This document shows, one piece after another, positions 1-6,601 of a stretch of DNA of 12,087 bases. A program made the translations under genes and the position numbers. The stretch covers positions 1-12,087 of the forward strand of contig CAZJWF010000092.1 in the NCBI GenBank assembly GCA_964549375.1. The letters run 5' to 3'. This DNA comes from JAHDDY01 sp964549375. GTDB taxonomy: Bacteria > Pseudomonadota > Alphaproteobacteria > Rhodobacterales > Rhodobacteraceae. Positions within the stretch are counted from its first letter, which is position 1; each line of letters opens with the position of its first letter. Under the pieces are notes generated by a model, which did not search any database, had not been told where the DNA came from, and saw only the letters and a program-made list of their open reading frames with translations.

Positions 1-44
1 CCGAACGAGCGCCCCGGCAAGGCCGGTTCTCCGTTGCAATCGAA

Positions 45-88
45 CTTCCTTAGACGTTAGCTGTGCTAACCGTCTGCAGATAAGGAAG
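45..88 (+). promoter_or_regulatory. Leader hairpin containing the ribosome binding site of the alcohol dehydrogenase gene
   Basis: The sequence can fold as follows. CTTCCTTA (45-52) pairs with TAAGGAAG (81-88), GACG (53-56) with CGTC (71-74), and TTAGC (57-61) with GCTAA (65-69). The loop is TGT, with a 6-nt bulge at 75-80 and a single bulged C at 70. The right outer arm AAGGAAG is also the best Shine-Dalgarno sequence for the ATG at 94, five bases away, so folding would hide it. The core GTTAGC-TGT-GCTAAC (56-70) is alternatively a perfect DNA palindrome of the kind bound by a dimeric repressor. The pairing is seen directly; RNA-level or protein-level control is inference. No recognised riboswitch class was identified. 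Confidence 0.45.
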
Positions 89-93
89 CTCTC

Positions 94-1239
94 ATGACCC
101 TCACCGGAAACTGGTCTTACCCCACGGCGATTAAATTCGGCGCGGGCAGGATTGTGGAATTACCGGATGCTTGTGCGGCGGCGGGAATGAAAGCGCCGCT
201 GCTGGTGACGGATAAGGGTCTCGCGGATTTGCCAATTACACAGCAGGCGTTGGATATTCTGGATGCCGCAGGCTTGGGCCGCGCGATGTTTTCAGAGGTC
301 GATCCCAACCCAACCGAGATCAACATGGAGGCGGGAATTGCCGCCTATAAAGCCGGTGGGCATGATGGTGTGATTGCCTTCGGCGGCGGCTCTGGTCTCG
401 ATCTTGGCAAGATGGTCTCTTTTATGGCCGGGCAAACGCGCCCGGTCTGGGACTTTGAGGATGTTGGCGATTGGTGGACCCGCGCAGATGCCGACGTCAT
501 CGCGCCGATTATCGCGGTGCCAACCACCGCCGGAACCGGCTCTGAAGTGGGCCGCGCGAGCGTCATTACGAACTCGCAAACTCATGTCAAAAAAATCATC
601 TTTCACCCCAAAGTTCTGCCCGCCGTGGTGATCGCGGATCCCGAACTGACAGTCGGAATGCCAAGTCTGATCACCGCAGGCACCGGGATGGATGCTTTCG
701 CGCATTGTCTGGAGGCGTTTTCCTCTCCGTTCTATCACCCGATGAGCCAAGGCATCGCGCTGGAAGGAATGCGGCTGGTGAAAGAGTACCTGCCCCGTGC
801 CTTTGCGGATGGAACCGACATTGAGGCCCGCGCGCATATGATGTCCGCCGCGAGCATGGGAGCGACGGCCTTTCAAAAGGGCCTGGGCGCAGTACATGCG
901 GTCTCTCACCCGATTGGCGCGGTTTACAACACCCATCACGGCATGACGAACGCGGTTGTGATCCCTCCGGTTTTGGAAATGAACCGCGATGCCATAGAGG
1001 GTCGCATCAGCGATGCCGCGAAATACCTCGGAATCGCCGGAGGCTTTGATGGATTTTTCGATTATGTGATGAGCCTGCGTGCCGAATTGGGCGTGCCCGA
1101 TAAGCTGCGCGAATTGGGAGTTGGGACAGATCAGATTGACGAGCTGGTTGCGATGGCTCTGGAAGACCCGAGTGCAGGTGGCAACCCTGTGAAGATGACA
1201 ACGGCAAATACCAAGGCGCTGTTTGAGACCTGTATCTAA
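94..1239 (+). CDS. Iron-containing (group III) alcohol dehydrogenase
   Basis: Cytoplasmic NAD(P)-dependent, metal-dependent dehydrogenase that interconverts an alcohol and its aldehyde or ketone; the substrate cannot be read from sequence. The 381 residues match the usual family length. The N-terminal half carries the dinucleotide-binding GGGS (residues 97-100) and the PTTAGTGSE segment (143-151). The C-terminal metal-binding half has the four expected ligands: Asp200 and His204 in GMDAFAHCLEAF, His268, and His282, with the 14-residue spacing seen in FucO. The ATG at 94 is chosen because AAGGAAG lies five bases upstream. That SD lies inside a predicted hairpin, suggesting regulated translation or an operator. 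The gene converges with the lipoprotein gene at 1345. A weak AGGGC/GCCCT pair follows the stop but is not a convincing terminator. Family assignment is firm; physiological role is unknown. Confidence 0.93.
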   Translation: MTLTGNWSYPTAIKFGAGRIVELPDACAAAGMKAPLLVTDKGLADLPITQQALDILDAAGLGRAMFSEVDPNPTEINMEAGIAAYKAGGHDGVIAFGGGSGLDLGKMVSFMAGQTRPVWDFEDVGDWWTRADADVIAPIIAVPTTAGTGSEVGRASVITNSQTHVKKIIFHPKVLPAVVIADPELTVGMPSLITAGTGMDAFAHCLEAFSSPFYHPMSQGIALEGMRLVKEYLPRAFADGTDIEARAHMMSAASMGATAFQKGLGAVHAVSHPIGAVYNTHHGMTNAVVIPPVLEMNRDAIEGRISDAAKYLGIAGGFDGFFDYVMSLRAELGVPDKLRELGVGTDQIDELVAMALEDPSAGGNPVKMTTANTKALFETCI

Positions 1240-1284
1240 GGGCCATCCGAGAAGCGCCCTTTCAACAACCCTATCTGGCGAAGC

Positions 1285-1320
1285 AAAAATGGCGACGATG
1301 AGAAAACCCATCGTCGCCAT
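1285..1320 (-). terminator. Intrinsic terminator of the minus-strand lipoprotein gene
   Basis: There is a perfect 12-bp inverted repeat, ATGGCGACGATG (1289-1300) and CATCGTCGCCAT (1309-1320), with an 8-base loop. Read on the minus strand, the stem is followed directly by a run of Ts (AAAAA at 1285-1289 on the plus strand; the last base belongs to the stem). It begins 24 bases past the stop of the lipoprotein gene. On the plus strand no T tract follows the stem, so it should serve the lipoprotein gene and at most weakly the alcohol dehydrogenase. Confidence 0.85.
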
Positions 1321-1344
1321 CGCAACAGCTTAGCTGCCGCCCCC

Positions 1345-2646
1345 TTAGTTCAAATTCAGGTTTGGAATGCCGTTCAGCTCGATCAGTGGTGGAAGCGCGG
1401 GTGCATCAATGCTGGTTGGAACATTGAAGCTCTGCGGTGCAGGTGCGGGGATGACGGTTGACTGGGTGGCGGATTGAGTGCCAGCCGCGCGCGCGATGTC
1501 TTCCGCGCTGATATAAACAAAGTCGCCATTGACTACCGCATACCCCGGCTGCGTGCGGGGAAGTGGTCCCGCAGGTGCAGGCGTTGCCGTGCTGATCGAC
1601 GGGACCGGCACCGATATCGGCGCTGGAGCCGCGATTGTCGGTGTTGGGTTGACAATCGGTGCAGGCGCAATCGGCTGGATCGCGGGCGCAGGAGTGAACG
1701 TCACTGGTGCAGCCTCAATTGGTGCCAGCGCAGTTGGCGCAAAGCTGGAAATCGTCCGATGTGCCGCGGCGGGCAAACCTTGCTCGGCTGCCTCGCGTGT
1801 TTCGAAGACACGCTCTGAAATCGGCTGTGTCCCATCCGGGTCAGCGTAGTAAATCGTGCCATCCGCGCCCAGCGCATAAGTCGGTTCTTGAGGTTGGGTA
1901 GTCGTCTGAACCACCGGCGCCGGCGCAACGGGAATCGGCGCAGTGATGATTGGCGCAGGAGCCGCATATGTTTCCTGTATCACAGGAGCGATCGGAGCAA
2001 TTGGCTCGAAGGTCGGAAGGGTATCGTGCGAAACCACTGGGGCTGTGATCTCCGCCGCTTCACGGGACATGAAAACAGGTGTCGTAATGGGTTGAGTTGC
2101 CTCTGGGTCTGCATAGAAAACCATGCCGTTCGGATCGAGAGCATAGACCGGATCTTGTGGCCAAACTTCCGTTTGGATAACAGGGGCGGGTTCTGGAACC
2201 GCGATGGGGGCCGGCAATGCAACAACAGGTGCGGGCGGTGCGACAACGGGTGCGGGTGCGGGCGCAGCAGCCCGTTGATCCATCCCGTGACCCAACGCTC
2301 CTAAGCGACGGCTCGCGATTTCGGTCACGCCCTCTTGCCTGACTCCACCATCATTCCACACACGGATCGCACCACTTCGAGCGGCGGCGACTTTTTGATA
2401 CAGTTCCACAGCCTCTGCGGAACGGTTAGAGGCATCGTAGACTTGCGCGAGGCCAAGCATGGCGCTTGGGTCGTTTGGATTGGCTGACAAAGCACTGGTA
2501 AATGCTTGCTCCGCGACGGCAAAATTGCCGGCCCGAAGCGCGGTTTCACCTTGTTGCAATGGCGACAAGGAAGACGGACCGGGCTGAGACGAACATGCAC
2601 TTATAAGAGCAGCAACACTCACAGCAGTAACCAAACGTAGCGACAT
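1345..2646 (-). CDS. TPR-containing lipoprotein with a duplicated module in a Pro/Ala-rich region
   Basis: A predicted lipoprotein of 433 residues. A short basic N-terminus and hydrophobic stretch end in a lipobox with Cys18 (ISAC), so signal peptidase II processing and membrane anchoring are expected. Residues about 31-90 form tetratricopeptide helices (G-E-T-A-L-R-A-G-N-F-A-V-A-E-Q-A-F and the following helix pair), usually a protein-interaction surface. From about 125 to the end the chain is rich in Pro, Ala and Val, and carries two copies of a module at 158-215 and 247-304 with the shared core YAL-(x)n-YADP-(x)n-TQPI-(x)n-REAAE. A degenerate third piece (YAVVNGDFVYIS) lies near 369-380. 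The ATG is supported by GGAGGA six bases upstream, itself inside an inverted repeat. The terminator at 1285-1320 follows the stop. The extended region could span the periplasm or bind peptidoglycan or a partner, but this is inference and the family is not recognised. Confidence 0.85.
   Translation of the reverse strand: MSLRLVTAVSVAALISACSSQPGPSSLSPLQQGETALRAGNFAVAEQAFTSALSANPNDPSAMLGLAQVYDASNRSAEAVELYQKVAAARSGAIRVWNDGGVRQEGVTEIASRRLGALGHGMDQRAAAPAPAPVVAPPAPVVALPAPIAVPEPAPVIQTEVWPQDPVYALDPNGMVFYADPEATQPITTPVFMSREAAEITAPVVSHDTLPTFEPIAPIAPVIQETYAAPAPIITAPIPVAPAPVVQTTTQPQEPTYALGADGTIYYADPDGTQPISERVFETREAAEQGLPAAAHRTISSFAPTALAPIEAAPVTFTPAPAIQPIAPAPIVNPTPTIAAPAPISVPVPSISTATPAPAGPLPRTQPGYAVVNGDFVYISAEDIARAAGTQSATQSTVIPAPAPQSFNVPTSIDAPALPPLIELNGIPNLNLN
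1735..1908 (-). repeat. Second copy of the lipoprotein's internal module (residues 247-304)
   Basis: This segment encodes 58 residues that align without gaps to residues 158-215 of the same protein. The offset is 89 codons. Shared positions include the QT start, PQ, YAL, YADP, TQPI, VF, REAAE and a closing F-x-P. The copies differ at many residues, so this is an old intragenic duplication under protein-level constraint and not a recent DNA repeat. Confidence 0.8.
2002..2175 (-). repeat. First copy of the lipoprotein's internal module (residues 158-215)
   Basis: Partner of the copy at 1735-1908. The module has the pattern QT-xxx-PQ-D/E-P-x-YAL, then an aromatic pair and ADP, then TQPI and REAAE. 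The Pro/Ala/Val linkers between the copies (about 216-246) look like flexible or extended spacers. The function of the module is unknown. Confidence 0.8.
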
Positions 2647-2651
2647 TGACA

Positions 2652-2686
2652 GTCCTCCGGGGACAAAATTCTAACGCGCGGAGGAC
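2652..2686 (-). promoter_or_regulatory. Inverted repeat that includes the lipoprotein gene's ribosome binding site
   Basis: GTCCTCCG (2652-2659) and CGGAGGAC (2679-2686) are perfect 8-base complements separated by 19 bases. On the minus strand the proximal arm holds the GGAGGA Shine-Dalgarno of the lipoprotein gene (ATG at 2646), and the distal arm reads GTCCTCCG, an anti-SD-like sequence. A transcript starting upstream of 2686 could hide the ribosome site. The loop contains TAGAAT, which resembles a -10 box. If transcription starts there, the distal arm would be absent from the RNA and the repeat would act, if at all, as DNA. Confidence 0.4.
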
Positions 2687-2780
2687 AACCGGGTCTCAAC
2701 TGATCCTTATTGGAACACTGGACAGAGCCAACCCGGTATGCTTTCCGCTTTAATAACAGGTTGTGCAAACGGAGGGCCAG

Positions 2781-3395
2781 ATGCCGATTCTCATGCCGAC
2801 AGCGATCATGGGCCACGTCCGGGGGCTTTTCGTGAACAACAACCGCGAAGAAGGGCTAGAGAGCGTTTCCCTCGACACGGTTAACGCAACCTATGAAGGG
2901 TTTGACGGCGAAGATCACGGAGGATTGACTCGGCCTTCCTGCTCTCGCGTTAAGCTGCAATATAAAAAAGGAACGGAAATCCGTAACACCCGGCAAATCT
3001 CAATTCTAAGCCAAGAAGAATTGCAAACCGTTGCCGAAGATATGGGGTTGGACGAGATCGCCCCTGAATGGGTCGGTGCAAACTTGATCCTTGAAGGGAT
3101 CCCAATGCTCACGCAGCTCCCCCCTAGTTCCCGGTTGATCTTTGAAGGGGGGGCATCTCTCGTCGTTGATATGGAAAACGGCCCCTGCCGCTTTGCCGCC
3201 GAACAGATCGAGCTTCACCGGCCCGGGAAAGGTATGAGCTTCGCCAAGGTTGCGGATGGACGACGCGGTGTAACGGCATGGGTCGAGAAGACAGGTGAGA
3301 TCAAAGTCTGTGATGAAGTTCGCCTTCACATCCCGCCTCAACGCCTTTATGAACCAGTGCTCAGACGACGCTCGGCGAAAGCTGAAGCGGTTTAA
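2781..3395 (+). CDS. Stand-alone MOSC domain protein
   Basis: A 204-residue protein made almost entirely of a MOSC (molybdenum cofactor sulfurase C-terminal) domain, without the aminotransferase-like or beta-barrel N-terminal parts of larger family members. Visible family features are F-D-G-E-D-H-G-G (41-48), the R-N-T-R-Q-I-S-I-L-S segment (69-78), G-A-N-L-I-L-E-G (99-106), and the conserved cysteine Cys136 in GPC. In the family this Cys is thought to carry sulfur to metal-sulfur cofactors or take part in molybdoenzyme reactions. I infer a soluble cytoplasmic protein of unknown partner. The ATG at 2781 is preferred over an in-frame GTG at 2763 because GGAGGG (2771-2776) is correctly placed for it and overlaps the extended reading. 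The gene is divergent from the lipoprotein gene and separated from the downstream ABC operon by 90 bases. No molybdoenzyme gene is in the window. Confidence 0.85.
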   Translation: MPILMPTAIMGHVRGLFVNNNREEGLESVSLDTVNATYEGFDGEDHGGLTRPSCSRVKLQYKKGTEIRNTRQISILSQEELQTVAEDMGLDEIAPEWVGANLILEGIPMLTQLPPSSRLIFEGGASLVVDMENGPCRFAAEQIELHRPGKGMSFAKVADGRRGVTAWVEKTGEIKVCDEVRLHIPPQRLYEPVLRRRSAKAEAV

Positions 3396-3485
3396 GCGCG
3401 GCATTGTCACCCATTGACGCGCGCGGCCTTCACAGCGCCTCAATACCCGTGAAAGATAGACGCAAGAAGTCAAGGCCTGCCACTG

Positions 3486-4142
3486 ATGCTGATCGTCACC
3501 GACGTTCATAAAACCTTCCCAACTCCGCAAGGCCCGCTACAAGTTCTGCGCGGAGCTAGCCTGTCTCTGAAGGCGGGTGAAACCCTTTCGTTGATGGGCG
3601 ATTCCGGTTCTGGGAAAAGCACCCTGCTCCATTTAATCGCGGGTCTAGATGCCGTCGACTCTGGTGCAATCACGCTTGAAGGAACTGAGATTTCATCGAT
3701 GAACGATGCGGAGCGTGCGGCCCTGCGGCGCAGTCGGGTCGGTGTCGTTTTTCAACAGTTTAATTTGATCGCCAGCCTCAACGTTGCCGCTAACCTAGCG
3801 TTTCAAGCGCGACTGGCAGACCGGTTTGACGCTGATTGGCAAAGCGAATTGACTGAACGTTTGGGCTTAGAGGGTCTTGACGAGCGGTATCCTGAACAGC
3901 TCTCTGGCGGACAGCAACAACGTGTCGCGATTGGCCGCGCCTTGGCAGCACGACCGGAACTGTTACTCGCCGACGAGCCAACCGGGAACCTCGACGCCGA
4001 AACTGGCGAGGACGTGATGCGCCTGACCCTTGATCTGGTAGACAAGAGCAACTGTGCCTTGCTCATGGTGACGCACAGCGCCCGTATTGCTGCGATGCTT
4101 GGGCGTCAAACCAAGCTTGATCGGGGACAGTTGGACCTGTGA
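3486..4142 (+). CDS. ABC transporter ATP-binding protein (AttE/LolD/MacB-type)
   Basis: The cytoplasmic ATPase that powers the permease encoded next door. At 218 residues it has every expected motif: Walker A GDSGSGKST (38-46), Q-loop Gln90 in VVFQQ, signature LSGGQQQR (139-146), Walker B LLLADEP (159-165), D-loop NLD (168-170) and switch His197. Its short length and the VFQQFNLIASLNV wording are those of ATPases that pair with FtsX/MacB/LolCE-like permeases, which move lipids, lipoproteins or peptides outward or extract them from the membrane, and which are not classical importers. The start at 3486 has only a weak SD. The stop codon overlaps the permease GTG by four bases (GTGA), so translation is probably coupled. 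A TTGACG at 3414-3419 could be a -35 box, but no -10 box is well spaced from it. Confidence 0.93.
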   Translation: MLIVTDVHKTFPTPQGPLQVLRGASLSLKAGETLSLMGDSGSGKSTLLHLIAGLDAVDSGAITLEGTEISSMNDAERAALRRSRVGVVFQQFNLIASLNVAANLAFQARLADRFDADWQSELTERLGLEGLDERYPEQLSGGQQQRVAIGRALAARPELLLADEPTGNLDAETGEDVMRLTLDLVDKSNCALLMVTHSARIAAMLGRQTKLDRGQLDL

Positions 4143-6601
4143 ATCAAATTCTCAAAACGCTCTTGAGCCATTGGCGGCGCAAACCAATTCAGCTCGCTGC
4201 TCTGCTGGCCGGATTGACGATTGCTACCGCACTCTGGAGCGGCGTCCAAGCCCTGAACGCCCAAGCGAAACAAAGTTATGCTGATGCGGCGCAAATGCTT
4301 GGCGGAGATAGCGTCAACAGCCTCGCCCGCCCCGATGGCGCGAGATTTCCTCAAGAGACCTTTGGCGCATTGCGCCGCGCGGGTTGGCCCGTCTCTCCTG
4401 TTATTGAGGGGCGCATCCGTATAAAAAATCTGCCCCTAAGGGTCGTCGGAATTGATTCGCTCAGCCTGCCTCGCGCAGCAGAGATTTCGACACCGCAAGC
4501 GGGAAGAGACCGCGCGGCGGCGAACGATCCCAACGCTTTCCAGAACTTTCTCACCCCGCCGTGGCAAAGCCTTATCGCGCCGAAAACACTAGATTTGATC
4601 GGCGGTGTTACCACCTCTGATACTGGCGCGACACTTCCCCCCTTTGCTGTCACAGAGCAAATTCCTGCAAAGACGCTGGTCATGGACATAGCAGCAGCGC
4701 AAGCTGTGCTGGGTTCAGAGGGTGAGATTTCTCGGCTTCTCGTCGACCCTGATAAACCTGTATCATCAATCCCTTTGGCGGAAGCAACGACGGTTCCGCT
4801 GCAACAAACACCAGAGAGCGAAGCGTCGGACGATCTTGACCGCTTGACGGACAGCTTTCACTTGAACCTGACCGCATTTGGAATGCTGGCATTCTTGGTG
4901 GGGCTGTTCATTGTTTACTCGGCAATCACGCTCGCCTTTGAACAGCGACTGCCAATGTTGAGAACCATGCGAGCATGTGGCGTTTCGGCGCGCGGGTTAA
5001 CGACGGCGTTACTGGTGGAGCTTTTGACACTCGCTTTGATCAGTGGGGTCGTCGGCGTGCTGCTCGGCTATCTAATCGCCGCAGCCTTGATGCCCGATGT
5101 CGCGGCAAGCTTGGGTGGGTTATATGGCGCGCAAGTTCCCGGCGCGCTCTCGCTTGCACCGAGTTGGTGGGTAACGGGTTTAGGGATGAGCTTGCTGGGG
5201 GCCTTGGGAGCGTCTGCTTACAGTTTGTTCAAAGCCTATCGGATGCCCCCCCTTGCGACGGGCCAACGCTTTGCATGGCGGGAGGCACAGCAACGCTGGC
5301 TGCGCTGGCAAGCGTTCATGGCGCTTGGACTGTTGGTCGTCTCTGCTTTGCTCGCTTATTTCGGGAACGGTCTGGGGCCCGGCTTTGCAAGCCTCGCGGC
5401 GCTGCTCTTAGCCGGGGCACTGGCACTACCGCCGTTCCTCTCCCTCATCCTGCGCCGAGGTGAGGCGGGAGCGTCTTCCGCAATTTCGGAGTGGTTCTGG
5501 GCCGATAGCCGGATGCAAATTTCCGGCTTGTCAGTCGCTCTGATGGCAATGCTGCTGGCGCTTGCCACAAATATCGGCGTCGGCACGATGGTCGATGGCT
5601 TTCGGAAAACGTTCGTTGACTGGCTCGATCAGCGCCTGATCGCCGAAATCTATATCATCCCAGGTAGCGACGCGCGTAAAACAGAAATCATGTCTTGGCT
5701 GGATAGCCGCGAAGAGGTAACCGCGCAGCTTCCTAAAATCGAAGCAACTGCGCGCATTGAGAACTGGCCTGTGACCATCGTCGGCTTTGTCGATCACGGC
5801 AGCTATCGCAATCACTGGCCAATGAAGGCGAAGGCCGACGATATTTGGGACGCCGTGGCGAACGACGAGGCAATCGTCGTGAGTGAACAGCTTGCTCAAC
5901 GCCTGTCGCTGCGTCTGGAAGACACGCTAGCCCTAGGAGAGTGGCAACCGCGCGTCGTGGGGATTTATCCAGATTATGGCAATCCTCGTGGGCAGATCAG
6001 CGCAGATATACACACAGTACGAAAGTTTTACCCCAATGCTCTCGGAACCGGTCTGGGGCTGCGTGTCGACCCCGAAGCTGTGCCGCCGCTCATGACCGAA
6101 TTGCGAGAGCGTTTTGACCTCAGTGAAGGGGGATTGACCGATCAAGCCAGCATCAAAGCGTTTTCGAAAAGCATCTTTGAGAAGACATTCGCAGTCACAA
6201 CTGCCCTCAACGTTTTGACGATGTTGATCGCCGGTTTTGCGATGTTCATGAGCCTGCTGACGCTTTCCGAAATGCGCCTGCCACAACTCGCGCCGTTATG
6301 GGCGGGCGGGTTAACGCGCAAACAACTGGCAAGGCTCGAGCTGGTAAAGACCTGCGCGCTTGCGCTTTTCACCGCCCTTCTCGCGGTACCACTTGGCCTC
6401 GCAGTCGCTTGGTGTCTAGTCTCGGTCGTTAATGTTCAAGCCTTCGGCTGGCGTTTGCCGTTTCACGCGTTCCCAGTGCAATGGGTGGTGTTGGTGATCA
6501 TCGCCGTTGTTACTGCCTTTCTGGCCAGCCTGCTGCCGACGCTACGCCTGCGAACCATCGCGCCCATGCGGTTGCTGAGAGTATTCGCCAATGAACGTTG
6601 A
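4139..6601 (+). CDS. ABC transporter permease with two FtsX-like halves (fused AttF-AttG type)
   Basis: Inner-membrane permease of 820 residues starting at GTG. Hydrophobic segments fall near residues 18-38, 244-266, 290-315, 344-364, 392-410, 415-437, 460-484, 685-710, 736-765 and 782-803. The chain reads as two tandem units: TM helix, periplasmic domain (about 40-240), then a three-helix FtsX block; a linker pair of helices; then TM helix, second periplasmic domain (about 485-680), and a second FtsX block. One polypeptide would therefore supply both permease halves, pairing with a dimer of the ATPase encoded just upstream. The ML-R-TMRACGVSARGLT stretch (273-288) matches the cytoplasmic coupling loop of FtsX blocks. 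The gene overlaps the ATPase gene by 4 nt and the lipocalin gene by 11 nt. Substrate unknown; export or lipid extraction is inference from the family. Confidence 0.9.
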   Translation: MNQILKTLLSHWRRKPIQLAALLAGLTIATALWSGVQALNAQAKQSYADAAQMLGGDSVNSLARPDGARFPQETFGALRRAGWPVSPVIEGRIRIKNLPLRVVGIDSLSLPRAAEISTPQAGRDRAAANDPNAFQNFLTPPWQSLIAPKTLDLIGGVTTSDTGATLPPFAVTEQIPAKTLVMDIAAAQAVLGSEGEISRLLVDPDKPVSSIPLAEATTVPLQQTPESEASDDLDRLTDSFHLNLTAFGMLAFLVGLFIVYSAITLAFEQRLPMLRTMRACGVSARGLTTALLVELLTLALISGVVGVLLGYLIAAALMPDVAASLGGLYGAQVPGALSLAPSWWVTGLGMSLLGALGASAYSLFKAYRMPPLATGQRFAWREAQQRWLRWQAFMALGLLVVSALLAYFGNGLGPGFASLAALLLAGALALPPFLSLILRRGEAGASSAISEWFWADSRMQISGLSVALMAMLLALATNIGVGTMVDGFRKTFVDWLDQRLIAEIYIIPGSDARKTEIMSWLDSREEVTAQLPKIEATARIENWPVTIVGFVDHGSYRNHWPMKAKADDIWDAVANDEAIVVSEQLAQRLSLRLEDTLALGEWQPRVVGIYPDYGNPRGQISADIHTVRKFYPNALGTGLGLRVDPEAVPPLMTELRERFDLSEGGLTDQASIKAFSKSIFEKTFAVTTALNVLTMLIAGFAMFMSLLTLSEMRLPQLAPLWAGGLTRKQLARLELVKTCALALFTALLAVPLGLAVAWCLVSVVNVQAFGWRLPFHAFPVQWVVLVIIAVVTAFLASLLPTLRLRTIAPMRLLRVFANER

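Noticed and set aside
1239..1263. AGGGC/GCCCT hairpin after the alcohol dehydrogenase stop
   Set aside because: Five base pairs with a 12-base loop and only three following Ts are too weak to call a terminator.
292..1320. A 342-codon open frame on the minus strand
   Set aside because: It lies opposite the alcohol dehydrogenase, includes the terminator hairpin, has no recognisable domain and shows the odd Arg/His-rich composition of an antisense shadow.
3414..3445. TTGACG followed by TCAATA as a promoter for the ABC operon
   Set aside because: The spacing is about 20 bases and the -10 box is poor, so it is mentioned only as a possible -35 site.
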